64,000 nt of DNA. It comes from Nelumbo lutea. Lineage: Eukaryota > Streptophyta > Magnoliopsida > Proteales > Nelumbonaceae. Below the pieces are notes generated by a model, which saw nothing but the letters and a program-made list of their open reading frames with translations, was not told the DNA's origin and did no database searches. Shown here in pieces: positions 1 to 10,830 of the stretch; within the stretch, counting starts at the first letter, position 1, and each line of letters begins with the position of its first letter. The stretch spans positions 139,643,017-139,707,016 of the forward strand of contig JAKGHH010000001.1 of NCBI GenBank assembly GCA_022828595.1, given 5' to 3'. The translations under genes and the position numbers were made by a program.

Positions 1-599
1 TAATATTTCATTAAAATTTTTGAAGTTACAATTTATTTAAAGTTATAATCATTTTCGAAAGAACAAATTCATCAAGATATAATATCAAATTTGTCCCTCA
101 AATTCAAAATCTGAAAACAATTAGTACAAGAGGGCAAAAATTTGTCCAAACTAAAATATCTAGAAATTCTTAGAGGGCTATTGTCACTTTTAAAAGTTGT
201 ATGCATGTATGTATGTAGTATGTATGTACTGTATGTATATATATATGTATTATGATATGATATATGATGTATGTAACACGTACACTATGTACGAAAGTAT
301 TAGGGCACATAGCCTTAATCCCATAAAATTTGTGGGCTTGATATAGGCCAAAACCAGGTCAGGCCTAGAAAAGCCTAGGCCCAATCCAAAATTTCTCACA
401 TCATAGATTTTTGAACCTTGCATGCAACTCAATTCTCAACCCAACCAATGAACCCTAACTTATTCATGTCATTCATTTCCGGTCAAAGTTGAATAAGTAC
501 TCAGCTTATTTAAGCTTTAGTTTTGGAATTACGAGAGTCTTTATAAATATCAGAATAATGTAGCAAAATAATATTAAAAACTAATCGTGCTAGAGTCGG
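1..599. other. AT-rich intergenic sequence
   Basis: No reading frame with recognisable protein similarity on either strand. The stretch is AT-rich and contains one simple repeat (196-262). Nothing else is supported here. Confidence 0.6.
196..262. repeat. ATGT/TATG microsatellite
   Basis: Imperfect tandem ATGT units grading into TA dinucleotides. This is ordinary simple-sequence DNA and is likely to vary in length between individuals. Confidence 0.8.
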
Positions 600-1527
600 G
601 GCAGGTGCCCCCCACTCCTACTCCGCAGGGGCTAGAATGGAACTTGTCCAACCCGTTGACCTGAGTCTCGTGGCCAAAAACTGTTTGAAATTCGGTCCAA
701 GGACCCATTTGACTTGAAGTGATCGGATACCATCAACCTAGTTGAACACACGTAAATGGTTCTTGGCCGTTATTTATTTATTTTTTATTTTTTTAATTGG
801 TAACCATCCAGGCAACCGGTTCCGTTTTATCCTAATCTCAGTCCTTGGCAAAAAATCGTTGAATTGGTTAATGACACATTGACCGGGGCGGTCGAACCAT
901 TGATCTATTCAATGGTTTTTTGTCATTTTTTTTTAATTTTTTGTTGTTAGAATGGGCCATCCATTCGAACCGATAAGTCAAACCGTCGACCCGAAAACTG
1001 GTGACTAGAACGACTCCGTTTTCAAGTCGTTTCGTAATGAAGTCAGCGGGATGCTCGAATGACATAACACTGTTATGGTATTCTGCTTAATGTGACCTGC
1101 ATTCACTCAATTTTCCTTGCCCGTATATATTTTTGAGTTAGTTAGAATAAGTCGTCTCGTTTTTTTTATTTATTTATTTATTTATTTTTTATTGAAAACC
1201 ATCCAAGAAACTAGTTCTATTTTACCCCAATCACGGTCCCTAGCCAAAAAACATTGAATCGGTCAACAACCCATTGACCCGAGTTGTCAAACCATCAACT
1301 CGTTTGACCCGTTCAATGTTTTTTGGTTGTTTTTTTTTTATATTTGTAATTTTTGTTGTCAGAACGAGCCGTTTGTTCAAATAGGATGGTTGAACTGTTG
1401 ACCCAAAAACCGGTTCTGTTTTACTTAAGAACCATCTAGGAAACCAGTTATGTTTTACCCTAATCCCAGTCCCTGGCCAAAACTGTTGAATCGGTCAATG
1501 ACCCATTGACCCGAGTTGTCGAACCAT
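600..1527. repeat. Cluster of degenerate CATGG-family hAT-like MITE copies
   Basis: At least three diverged, head-to-tail copies of one repeat lie here (about 770-1050, 1190-1430 and 1430-1527), with a further fragment at about 640-765. Each shows the same order of landmarks: a CCATC..GGAAAC start, a TTTTACCCTAATC block, a CATTGACCCGAG block, a T-rich middle and a GGGCCATCC..TTCGAACC block. The better preserved copies at 20041, 25620 and 49622 have terminal inverted repeats and 8-bp flanking duplications. The ends here are too worn to define. Confidence 0.65.
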
Positions 1528-1627
1528 NNNNNNNNNNNNNNNNNNNNNNNNNNNNNNNNNNNNNNNNNNNNNNNNNNNNNNNNNNNNNNNNNNNNNNNNN
1601 NNNNNNNNNNNNNNNNNNNNNNNNNNN
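1528..1627. other. Assembly gap (100 N)
   Basis: Exactly 100 undefined bases. The last readable sequence before the gap is inside a copy of the CATGG-family repeat, so the assembly probably broke in a repeat cluster. The true length is unknown because 100 is a conventional placeholder. Confidence 0.98.
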
Positions 1628-2494
1628 TAATCCATAGCTGTTTTATAACTGTGGGATAACACCCACGGTGGCATTATGTAGGTATGCTGTGGACCACACC
1701 TTTTGATTCCATGCATGTCATATACATTTTATGGGAGATCTACACAATCGATCATAAATGTATAATTCTTGCATTTTATATGGTAAATAAATTAAAAAAA
1801 GTCATCAATATGTAGACAACAATTGCATTTTTAAATAATTAAAAAAATATTATTTTAAATATTTAAAAAACAAAAAATAATAATATTTTAAATATTATTT
1901 TATTGATAAAAATATTAAAATTTTAATATTTAAATAATGAAAAAAGAGTTGGGAAGGAGAACCGTCAAACTTGTGCTATAATTAACATTAAAATTATTAT
2001 TTTATTGATAAAATATTAAAAAATAAAATTTAAAAATAATTAAAAGATTAAATAAAATGAGAATAATTAGACCAATGTAACGTAGGTGTGTTATACTGAA
2101 ACATTCCCACAAACTGCCCACACCATACTGTGGACCATCCACGAGAAAATACTATGGACTATTGAGGTGTGGCCTGTCCCTGTTCACGCTATTTGTTGAA
2201 CGAGGCCCGCCCACACATAGCATAACGCCATATCTTACAGTAGATAGAACCAAAATGGTCATGTCCACAATATATACGAATGCCACCTTAATTGATCACT
2301 TTGATCAGTGAAGCCACGCCCATACATTTATGTATTGCGGTGTTCAACCTAAAAGAGAGAGAGCGACAAAGAGAAAAATAATTAAACAACAAACATGCCA
2401 CAAGGTAAATGCTAAATAACAGACCTATTCAATTGAATGAATTAACATTTATTAAACGTTTATTCACCAAGTTTAGAGGGAAATAGTGGTTCAT
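1628..2494. other. AT-rich intergenic sequence
   Basis: Very AT-rich (about 1780-2080 is nearly all A and T), flanked by moderately conserved-looking non-coding sequence containing GTGGACCA words. I see no gene and no recognisable element ends. Confidence 0.5.
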
Positions 2495-2497
2495 TTA

Positions 2498-2595
2498 GGT
2501 TATGTTTGGTTTGAAGTAAAAGGTAGGAAACCTATACAGGTTTTGTAAAGGTTTCTTCACCTTTCCCTACATTTTTCTTCAAACCAAACACAACC
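2498..2595. mobile_element. 98-bp PIF/Harbinger (Tourist)-like MITE
   Basis: The two ends form a terminal inverted repeat: GGTTATGTTTGGTTTGAAG at the left and, read from the other strand, GGTTGTGTTTGGTTTGAAG at the right (18 of 19 match). It is flanked by the trinucleotide TTA at 2495-2497 and 2596-2598. A TTA duplication plus a GG..GTTTGGTTT terminus is the signature of Tourist-like elements mobilised by PIF/Harbinger transposases. There is no coding capacity. The near-identical arms could fold into a hairpin. Confidence 0.88.
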
Positions 2596-2672
2596 TTAAT
2601 GAGTTTAGCTTCGTGCATATGAACTCCAGTTGATGCGTAAAGCACTAATGGGCTGAAATTTTTAAGTTGTTA

Positions 2673-3151
2673 GGGTCCATTTGGTTTATAGTTGGAATCA
2701 GAATCAATATCTTCTAGAATAGGAATTGGAATGGTCCATTCCCATAGTTTGGTTCAGGCAAGAATGGGAATGAGAATTGATATTAGCAAGGAATGAGATT
2801 TCATTCCCAAAAGGGGAGTCTGGCTTCGGTCAGGGCAAAACCCATTCCAACAGCCTTTACAGTCTTATGTTGGGAATATCTCCGTACTTATGTGATTTAT
2901 TTCATGGGAAAAGATTCTCAATGCAAAGTTGCAAGGGGCTGCTTGAACAGTGTGAGCACCGACTTGCCTTGACAGAAGCTGAAGTCTCCCAAGGGAGGGG
3001 CAGGGAATGACCATATTCCCTCAAATGGGGGAATGCCATTCCACTATGAATAGGAATGGGATTCCAATTCCATCCAATCAAACAGTTGGAATTAGAATAA
3101 CCCATTCTAATTCCAAATCCAAACCCCTATTTCCACAAATCAAACGGGGCC
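2673..3151. mobile_element. 479-bp PIF/Harbinger-like MITE
   Basis: The left end GGGTCCATTTGGTTT pairs with the right end (other strand GGCCCCGTTTGATTT), and TTA flanks both sides (2670-2672 and 3152-3154). The interior is rich in GGAATNGGAATGG words and their complements, giving long imperfect self-complementarity. Short open frames inside are by-products of that composition. It sits only 74 bp from the previous MITE. Confidence 0.8.
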
Positions 3152-3154
3152 TTA

Positions 3155-4999
3155 GTGTTTTGTTACTTACATAGACTCGTCAAGTACAGAATGAAAAGTT
3201 TCACGTAGATCTAAGACCTATCTTCTCTAGGAATAAATACCAGGCAATGTTAGCCCACGCTTATGCTGGGCTAGACAACTTGGTTCATCAAGGTTGGGCA
3301 CTGGAAGGTTAAAACAAAGACTTAGAACTTGAATTAAGTTATCATTACCGCTAAAGGGGTGTTTGTCATCTTTGTTTTTTCAAAACAAAAACACAGAAAC
3401 ATATTCATATATCTAAGCTGGGAATAGGGCTGCAAGTCGCCTGGCCCTATTTGAAGAATTTCAATTGCATGGGCATGGGTTAGAGTTATGGGCCCGTTTA
3501 CAATTTGATAAATAACCAAATCCAACCCGACTTAAAACCCTGAAGTCAGATCGAATCGAATTTTAGGGAATATTTAAATTTAATCTGATCGGATTTAAAG
3601 ATTTGATCAGATCTCATAAATATTGATTTAAATTCGAATCCAATTAGTATATTGGATATTCAAATCTAAAAAAAATAATAAATTATTAAAAGGAAAAGAA
3701 AATATACCAGTTTAAAAAAGGAAAAACAAAATACATGTATTTTTTCAACTACATGTTTTTTTTATAAAAAAATAAATATATAAAAAATTTACAACTAACA
3801 CACACACGCACTATATATATATGCATATATAATTTTGGATTGAATGGGGGGTTGATCCAAATCCGATCCAATGATCCAAAATAGGGATATTTGAGTCTGA
3901 CAAAATAGGATAGGATCATGATCTGATCCATTTGCCCCCCTACATAGGTTAGGTGAGGCTGTGCTAGAAATTGCCACACCTAGTCCTAGATTCTTCTTAC
4001 TACGTGTCTTAGGGGTATCATGGACTAGTATATATATGATAAAAAAACATACATATATGATAAAAATAGTTGAAAAATGTTTGTATTTTTTGTTTTTATT
4101 TATATAGACTGTTACATATTTTTTTAAATCATTTGTTGAAATTTACAAAGTTAAGTTGGATTGGATCATATTTGAATAGCCACATCCTTAACTGGTTCAA
4201 ATTTGGATTGGCCTTTGTAAGATCCGAACAGATAATTGGTTTGGATCGGATATACATTTTATATTATTGGATTGAATTCAGATATACCCCAATTTAAATG
4301 TGATCGGATTCATTTGCACCATAATGTTGTTTGTTGTATATGTGGATATATTAATTTCCATATGAATGGTCTTTAGATGAATTTTATTGAAAGAAAAATT
4401 TTAAAATTTATGTTAAATTTTAGAAATAATTTTTCTTCCTTTGAGGGCAAGAAGTGTAAAACAGTACAGCGATGAGGATTTTTTCCTTCTTGACAACAAA
4501 AGGTTTCATCATAGAAAGCGGAAAGATTCAAATCAGTATTACTTTAACCATTCAGAAAGTGAAAAAAAGGTTCATAAAAAATATGAAACGTGAAAGATAA
4601 ATGAAGAGAAGCAAAAAAAGAAAAAATGGAACGAGAATTGAACCAAGTATAACCTTATTTGCCCACTCCAAGTCTCCAACTAATACCAAAAAGTTATCAT
4701 ACCTAAATACTAATAATCAATCAAATTGGTGTCAAACAACTAGTGATCAATCTTTTTTTTTTTGTTAAAAATTGGTGACCAACTACTGATCTAGTGACTT
4801 TCTGGTTGACATGTCCCGATTAAATAGTGACCAAACTCGTATCAGAATCCTTTGATTGTTCCTCAAACTAGCCACGTGGCAAGTGAAATTTGTTGTCTCT
4901 TGGTGTAGAGATCTTTTCGCAAATTTATGGTAAAAAAGAAAAATCAGAGGTGATGAGGGTAGATTTGACCATCTATTGACATAATGACATGTGGCATTT
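3155..4999. other. AT-rich intergenic sequence with hAT-like remnants
   Basis: No gene is visible. Words such as GATCGGATT, GATCCAAT and CATTTGCACC recur at 3540-3945 and 4140-4320. Together with TAGGGCTGCAA at about 3427 and the complement of TAGGGGGGCAAATGGATC ending at about 3943, they resemble the subterminal GGATCGGAT sequences of plant hAT-derived MITEs. The candidate flanks do not form a convincing 8-bp duplication, so no element borders are asserted. A short AC repeat lies at about 3798. Confidence 0.45.
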
Positions 5000-5771
5000 T
5001 AGAATAGTTGAATGACACCTTGATACCACGAGGGCGATGACTTATCTGATGAAAACCCAACTATTGACCTACTAAACGCCCAATTGGTGACCTACCTCTA
5101 CCAATCTGATTGAGTCCCAACTGGCAACCTCATACACAACTCGGGCACCTTGGCAAGGCGGCTAGGACGACCTCATCCAGGGCCGAGCCTCATCGTTACT
5201 GGTCCAAGGGACTTCGACGCGAGGAGCGACCTCCCTCAAGGACTTGTTGACTACTAAGGTCTAGGTGGCGACTCTCGAGACATGCTCGCTGACCTCCGTG
5301 TGTGCATCCATCACTCTCGGGTCTTCCGGAAGTCAGCTTCTGCACCGAAATGTTTAAGAGGAAACCGAAATAAGGCACAAAGTCTGGTCTACGTGTGCCA
5401 CTACCTTTGAGGACTTCGGATCGTCCAGCCATGTCTTCTCGGAGATCTCAAATGCGATGCGTGAAGCCTATGCCAAACAACGCCTATATAAAGGTCTTAT
5501 TTTTAATCCCAGAAGGTATGCACAAATTAGCTCTCGTAGCTCTCTATCTCTTTAGCATTTTAGCTCTCTCTAAAATCTCCACATCGCTAACTTAAGCATC
5601 AGAGTGCTCATCCCGATAAAATAATTGGGGCATCTGACACTGTCTCTTTGCATGTCGACCCGACGAACTAGCCAACTTATCATTTGAGCCACCTTCTAGT
5701 AGGGAACTCACCAACTCGGCATCCGAACTGTCCTCCAGCAGGGAGCTTCTAGATCGCACATCATCAAGAGG
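5000..5771 (+). mobile_element. Isolated Tat-type LTR remnant (probable solo LTR)
   Basis: The stretch reads like the LTR of the + strand Tat element at 28.8 kb: GC-richer than its surroundings, with a TATATAAAGG promoter box at about 5486, then CTAACTTAAGCATCAGAGTG and a CCCGATAAAATAATTGGGG stretch. This order (TATA box, then the CTAACTTAAGCATC block, then a CCGGGTAAA..CCCC block) matches the LTR at 28.8-29.36 kb and, on the other strand, the one at 57 kb. The 3' end resembles GCACATCA. No gag or pol sequence follows, so it is probably a solo LTR left by recombination. The 5' border is approximate and no 5-bp flanking duplication could be assigned. Confidence 0.6.
5486..5495 (+). promoter_or_regulatory. 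LTR TATA box
   Basis: TATATAAAGG about 100 bp before the conserved CTAACTTAAGCATC block, the same spacing and sequence as in the LTR of the element at 28.8 kb. This would be the Pol II promoter of the retrotransposon and gives the LTR its + orientation. Confidence 0.6.
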
Positions 5772-5970
5772 GAATAAGACAATTAAAAAAAAGTGAAGGT
5801 GAAAATCAAACTGATGTGGTCGCTGTTTAATAGGGTGATCACAAAATAAAATCACAGATGTTATCTCCATCGACAATCATCGCACATCGCTATTGTTTTA
5901 ATTGCAGCTGCTAATCCCCATGTGTTGTTTCATGTGCATAGGAACGAGTGTAATGGATACCTATCACCAT
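5772..5970. other. Short spacer
   Basis: No feature seen between the LTR remnant and the hAT-like element. Confidence 0.4.
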
Positions 5971-6446
5971 TAGACCTATTCATGGGCCGGGTGGCCCAAT
6001 GGCCGGCTTGGCCCCCGGACCATGAATAGGCCCACGGGCTTAAACTCTGGCCAAAAAGCTCGGCCCACAATAAATTCGAGCCGGGCTTGGCTTTTGTCAA
6101 AATAGTCCGGCCCGGCATGACCTAAAATTAGACTTAAAATGGGTTATGTGATTATATCCATTTGAATAATTTTTTTTTATTTAAGAATGTAAACCTGTGT
6201 TTTAAAACATAAAAGAAATGGAAATAAACCATCTTGTAGGCCCATTGTTCATTTAAATAGGAAAAAAATCATTAGAATTTTTAATTCTAATTTGAATAGG
6301 GAAAATTGTAATTTTTTTTATTAGGTCGGGCTTCAGGCTTTTTATCAGGGCCGGACTCAGGCTCGGGCCTAGCGTATTTCCATTAATGATGAGTAAAAGC
6401 CCAGCCCGAGCCCGGTCCGGCCCGGCCCAGCCCATGAATAGGTCTA
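5971..6446. mobile_element. 476-bp hAT-like MITE
   Basis: Terminal inverted repeats TAGACCTATTCATGGGC (left) and the same read from the opposite strand at the right end. The flanks are ATCACCAT (5963-5970) and ATCACCAG (6447-6454), an 8-bp target duplication matching at 7 of 8. Eight-base duplications and a TA-start terminus fit the hAT superfamily. Subterminal parts are rich in GGCCCGGCCC, the middle is AT-rich, and there is no coding capacity. The GC-rich ends stand out sharply from the surrounding DNA. Confidence 0.88.
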
Positions 6447-6598
6447 ATCACCAGTATCCTCCAAGGGCGGGCCATAGATTTCATATTTTAGACTATGGGC
6501 TGGCTAAGTAAGGTCCCGGCCCGGCCCGATGAGAAATGGTATGTGTGAGTCACGTGACATTATTTTTCATATGTATTGTTATCTGTTTTTGTTGTTTA

Positions 6599-7043
6599 GG
6601 CTGCGTTTATTTGGAGTTCAAATCAGTCCCTCACAGCGTCCCACAGCACATTCTCGCCGTATATTGGGAATATTTCTCGACGACAATCCTAAAAATGTTC
6701 TCAATACATGGTGAAGATGTTACTGTGAGACGTTATAGGGGGCAATCTTGTAGGGGGCTGATTTGGCCTCATTTATTTGCGGTCTAAACTTTAAACCAGT
6801 GTTACATTATACTCTGATCTGGTTTTACAGCTGTTTGGTAACAGTGTTAATATATATCGTAAATTGATGTAAAATTCCATTCATTTAAGTTTTTTTATCT
6901 CGATAATCAGTATAATATTAACATCGATGTTTTCAATGTAAAACTTTACTTCGATAATCCGGTCCCATTTACACTTCTAAGCCGTGAATCATGACTATAT
7001 TCCATGGTGTAAAAATACATTTACACCACAAACAAATACAGCC
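6599..7043. mobile_element. 445-bp PIF/Harbinger-like MITE
   Basis: The left terminus GGCTGCGTTTATTTGG pairs with the right terminus (other strand GGCTGTATTTGTTTGTGG). TTA flanks both sides at 6596-6598 and 7044-7046. No coding region. The inverted repeat is shorter and more diverged than in the 98-bp element, so the call rests mainly on the TTA flanks and the GTTTATTTGG-type ends. Confidence 0.75.
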
Positions 7044-7046
7044 TTA

Positions 7047-7959
7047 TATTCACTTTAAAGCAACGTTTAGTGGTTTTTATCAGAAAATTGCTAAAATATA
7101 CGTTATAGGCAGGAAAATATCCTATGTGGTTATGATGGTAGAACCATGCTGTAGTTACAAGAGGTCACTGCTTATTGGGCTGATCTTGGCCATTAACTAA
7201 TAACCACTTAAGCCAGGTCTGAAATTGAACTACAGACGTTGGACTGGACCCAGGTCAGTTGAATTCTCAAAGCCCATACTCAGCACCTTTCAACCTGTCG
7301 TCTGGACTCAGGTCGAGATACCAATTTAAGGCCTGTTTGTTAAATGGGCTGGGTCGGGCTTGGTGTAACTTGGCCCGTGTGCACCTTAGATTGTCAAGTT
7401 AGTTATTATTTATTATCCTCTTTGAATAACGCCTTGTCTATCACTATGATTTGATAATTTCATATTCTCATAGCTCATTTAGGAGGTGATCAACAACATG
7501 GTTGGTTGGTTTGCTTTTTCTCTTTGGGATTTATTTGTGTTTTTTAGTGTCTCTTAGCATATCTTAATTCCTCCAATTTATCCATTGATATCTAAAGTGT
7601 AAAGTGTATTGTGATATATCTCTTAAAATTAGCTTTCCACTATTTTTTTGCGCAGTTTGAACCACGCATACATATAACTCTAAAATTGTGTTGTTTACTA
7701 ATTTAAATTAGAAAGTACTCTCATATCCAAAGAAAATTTAAATTTAATTTTCAAACTCAAATAAAAGATCAGTACAAGGCTTTTAATAAAGCAAATTGGC
7801 GGAATTACATTCTACTAGATCAAGGGGGTTGTTAATTTACATATCAAACCTAATTTGGTCTGTTGAATCAAATGAAAATTCAACCTAAATATTTCTAAAT
7901 TTATCGCTTGAATAGTATGTGTCAAACAAAATATGTATTTATGGTTTCTCCATACTAAG
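7047..7959. other. Intergenic sequence
   Basis: No gene. About 7200-7390 contains GGGCTGGGTCGGGCTTGG-type words resembling hAT-MITE subterminal DNA, but no paired end was found. The rest is AT-rich. Confidence 0.45.
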
Positions 7960-8760
7960 AATGTGTCAAACAAAATTGTAACTGTTGGTTCTCTGTCTTG
8001 ATCAATGGTTCCCCAATGGGCTATTTCAAATCTTCAAGAGCTTTGTGCCAAGGTGATCCACTATCCCCTAGCTTGTTTATAATTGATGAAGAAGTTTTGA
8101 GTAGAGGGCTCAACAAAATTTATCACAATGGTTATATAGAGTTTTTTTAAAATGCTAGGAGATACTATCCAAATCTCTCATAGCCTTTTTGCAAATACAC
8201 GACAGTCTTTGTAAGAAGTCTCAAAAGAAGCCTGAAAAATCTTATGGAATTTCTTAAAGTTTACGAAGAAGCTTCAGGACAACAAATTAACAAGCAAAAG
8301 TCATGTTTTATTACTTCTGAGAAAATGTCGAGGCAAAGAATTGAGATGATCGCCCAAGTGACAGGTTTTTCAAAAAAATACTCCCTTTTATGTATCTAGG
8401 AGCCCCAATTGGAAAGGAAGAAATTAAGAATAAGGGACTTTGATCCTCTAATTGGCAAAATAAGAAAGAGGTTAGAAGGCTGGAAAACAAAATTACTAAC
8501 TCCTAGAGGCAAGCATACTCCTATTTGGAGTGTGCTTCAAAGCATGACCATTCATGTTCTGAGTACAACAAGTCCCCTTAAGAAAGTAATTCATAGTATT
8601 CACAAAATTTTGCCCAATTTTTGTGGGGAGACTCTGAGTACGAGCCAAAGAACCACTAGATAAATTGGGAAAGAATTTGTGAATCTGTAGAGGAGGGTGG
8701 ATTGGGGATCAGGTCTTTATTTGAGATCATCAAAGCTTTTCGAATGAAGCTTGTTTCAAC
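7960..8760 (+). pseudogene. LINE reverse transcriptase fragment (broken)
   Basis: Translation from about 7966 gives [11 protein letters not shown], then [13 protein letters not shown] and EEVLSRGL, the palm region of plant non-LTR reverse transcriptases. The following catalytic F-A-D-D box at about 8187-8200 is damaged: the frame reads FAN followed by a shift, so the aspartate pair is lost. Downstream come YEEASGQQINKQKSCF (the conserved segment after the active site) and, in another frame, FDPLIGKIRKRLEGWKTK, LLTPRGKHT and EEGGLGIR. The reading frame must shift at least three times, so no active enzyme is possible. Confidence 0.9.
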
Positions 8761-9199
8761 CTAATCAATAATAACTCTAGTTGGGCAAATTTCTTTCATT
8801 CAAGATATCTGAATGACAGACCTCCGGCCTCAATATCAAATCATGTGCCTTCCTCAAAATTTTGGAAAGAAGTCTGTGAAGTTAGTGATCAAACTATAAT
8901 GAATAGAAAATTGATTGTAGGCCGAGGAAACGCTTCTTTTTGGTACACAATTGGATTGGCAAGGGTCTCCTATCGGATTTAATAATTCATGAGGATCTAA
9001 TTGATTTCAAAATCTATGATGTTATCACCAAGGACGGTTCATGGAATTTCCTAATTTTTTCAATGTTAATCAGAACATCCAAGAATATGCTATAAACTTG
9101 GAGGTTGTAATTTTAGAAGCAAATACAGGCTAGTTTGGACTTGTACAAATAATGGAAATTTCATAGTTGGACCTTCTTGGAATCTCATCCGTTAATAGG

Positions 9200-10200
9200 G
9201 CACTCAAGTAAGTTGGTCAAAGTATGTTTGGAATTCTAGTATCCCCACCAAGATTTCGATTTTTATGTGGTGTTTTCTTAATAAAGCAATCCCAGTGGAC
9301 ATGGCTATCAAACAAAAAGGGATAATGTTAGCTTATAAATGTAGGTGTTGTAGAGATGCTAATGAAGAATCTTTTTATCACCTTTTCTTTAATGGAACCT
9401 TAGCTACAAAATGTTGGAAGTTCTTTGTAGAAAAATTTGGCATTCCAATTCGCTCCACCCAACACATCAAAGATCGCATCCTATATTGGTGGAGTATTTG
9501 CAACATTAACTCCCATTGTAACCAAGTTCTTAGGGTTGCCTTTGGTGATCCTTTGGGAAATTTGGGTGGAAAGGCGTAGAAGAATCTATGATGGTAAGTC
9601 TATCCTCACAAGCCAGGTAATCCAACGTATCATAAATTGGTTGGTTGAAATTGATAAAGTTGTCTCATTACCCACTATTGAAGATGCAAATTATTGGTGG
9701 ATGACTGATTTCCCAATTCCCCCCAAGTCCATCAAAACAAAATGTACAAATGGGTAATGTGGCAAGCTCCTTCACGTGGAAAGGTTAAACTAAATACCGA
9801 TGTGGCTTGTCAAAGGAAACCCAGGTATAGGAAGTGGGGGAGGACTGGTTCATGACAAGGAGGGCAGATTTATCAAAGCTTTCACATGCCCTTATGGTTT
9901 AACTGCACTTCCCTTCAAGAAGAAATAAAGGCGCTACTTGAGTTAAGACTTGTTATTAATGAATGTGATATCTCTATGGTAAGGCTTTTCAATTCAACTG
10001 TTATTCCATGGAGTATTCATTACTATGTAGTAGAAATTAAAAGGCTTCTTGACTTCTGCAACTTCTCATTAAAGCGTGTGTACCATGAAGCAAATAGATT
10101 AGCAGATTGCTTAGCTAAAATGGGCGGGTTGTTGGAAGAATTCACCAGTTTCAATGCCATTTCACACATCCCATATCAAGGTAAAAATGTTAATTTTTGA
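9200..10200 (+). pseudogene. LINE zinc-binding (zf-RVT) and RNase H-like region (broken)
   Basis: From about 9220 the frame reads WSKYVWNSSIPTKISIFMWC and CRCC..ANEESFYHLFF, the zinc-binding region that follows RT in plant LINEs. After a frame change, ILWEIWVERRRRIYDG continues the linker. At about 9775 KLNTDVAC opens an RNase H-like domain, which ends at about 10140 with VYHEANRLADCLAKMGG, the usual H-x-x-N-x-x-AD-x-LA signature. The first motif has Val where most family members have Gly (TDGA), and frameshifts separate the halves. The frame ends at the TGA at 10198-10200. Confidence 0.88.
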
Positions 10201-10429
10201 AGATCTTATAGGTCTGCCCAATTTAAGAGCTAGATAATCTTTTTGTGTTTTCCCTTTGGGCTGGGTTTAGAGACTTAGGTTGAGGGATTTGTATCTTTGG
10301 TTTGGGTAAGGCGGGCTAAGTCCTCCCCTATAATTTCTATTTTTATATTTGATAATGATTAATAAAATTTAAGGTGGTCGTCCCTCCACCTAGAGTAAAT
10401 TTTGAGGTTAAAAAAAAAACAATGGGTCA

Positions 10430-10830
10430 TTAGCTAAATACTAAAGTAAAAGCCATTTCTCAGAAAAGGACAAAAATGTAAACTATATAGGCTAACTGGT
10501 TCAATTAATTTCTTTCTTGGGGGCGTTCTTTTTTGGGATTTGGAGAGGGGGAAAGTTGGTCAATGAGATTTTGGTTCTCATTGACCAAGAATTCCATGTT
10601 CATTTTTAGATTAATGTGAGGAACCATGGAAAGTTTACTCCTAAGTGGGTAAATAACTTCCCCACATAGGGAAAAAGATGCCAACACTTGAATGGGACAA
10701 AAATGCCCTTTTTAATAATAGATTTCTATGGCTAAAATGAACATTGTCTTATTTACCTGCGAAATAAAAGAATATGGGTAAATGTACTTACCTGGATAAG
10801 TATTTCTCAGGAAAAACGAACGGGGCCTAT
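10430..10830. repeat. Dispersed repeat, copy 1 of 2
   Basis: This segment shares a long collinear similarity with 13565-13900. Both contain CATTGACCAAGAATTCCATG, GATTAATGTG, AGTGGGTAAATAACTT-type, GGAAATAAAAGAA and CTGGATAAGTATTTC blocks in the same order and orientation. No coding potential is seen. Copy 1 ends in ACGAACGGGGCCTA, which looks like a MITE terminus, but a matching left end is not evident. Confidence 0.7.

Larger units (their letters stand above)
7960..10419 (+). mobile_element. 5'-truncated L1-type LINE, degenerate
   Basis: On the + strand the order reverse transcriptase, RT-associated zinc-binding domain, RNase H-like domain, 3' UTR, A tail matches plant L1-type LINEs. The endonuclease and the first part of RT are missing, as expected from incomplete target-primed reverse transcription. 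The 3' UTR has an AATAAA-type signal near 10362, and the copy ends in a run of A at 10410-10419. Several frameshifts and stops break every domain, so it is inactive. I could not recognise target-site duplications. Confidence 0.88.

Noticed and set aside
2777..3105. Open frames within the 479-bp MITE
   Set aside because: They arise from the self-complementary GGAATGGG repeats and have no protein features.
3427..3943. hAT-like MITE with TAGGGCTGCAA and TAGGGGGGCAAATGG ends
   Set aside because: The candidate 8-bp flanks (GCTGGGAA and CATAGGTT) do not match, so it was kept only as a remnant in the intergenic description.
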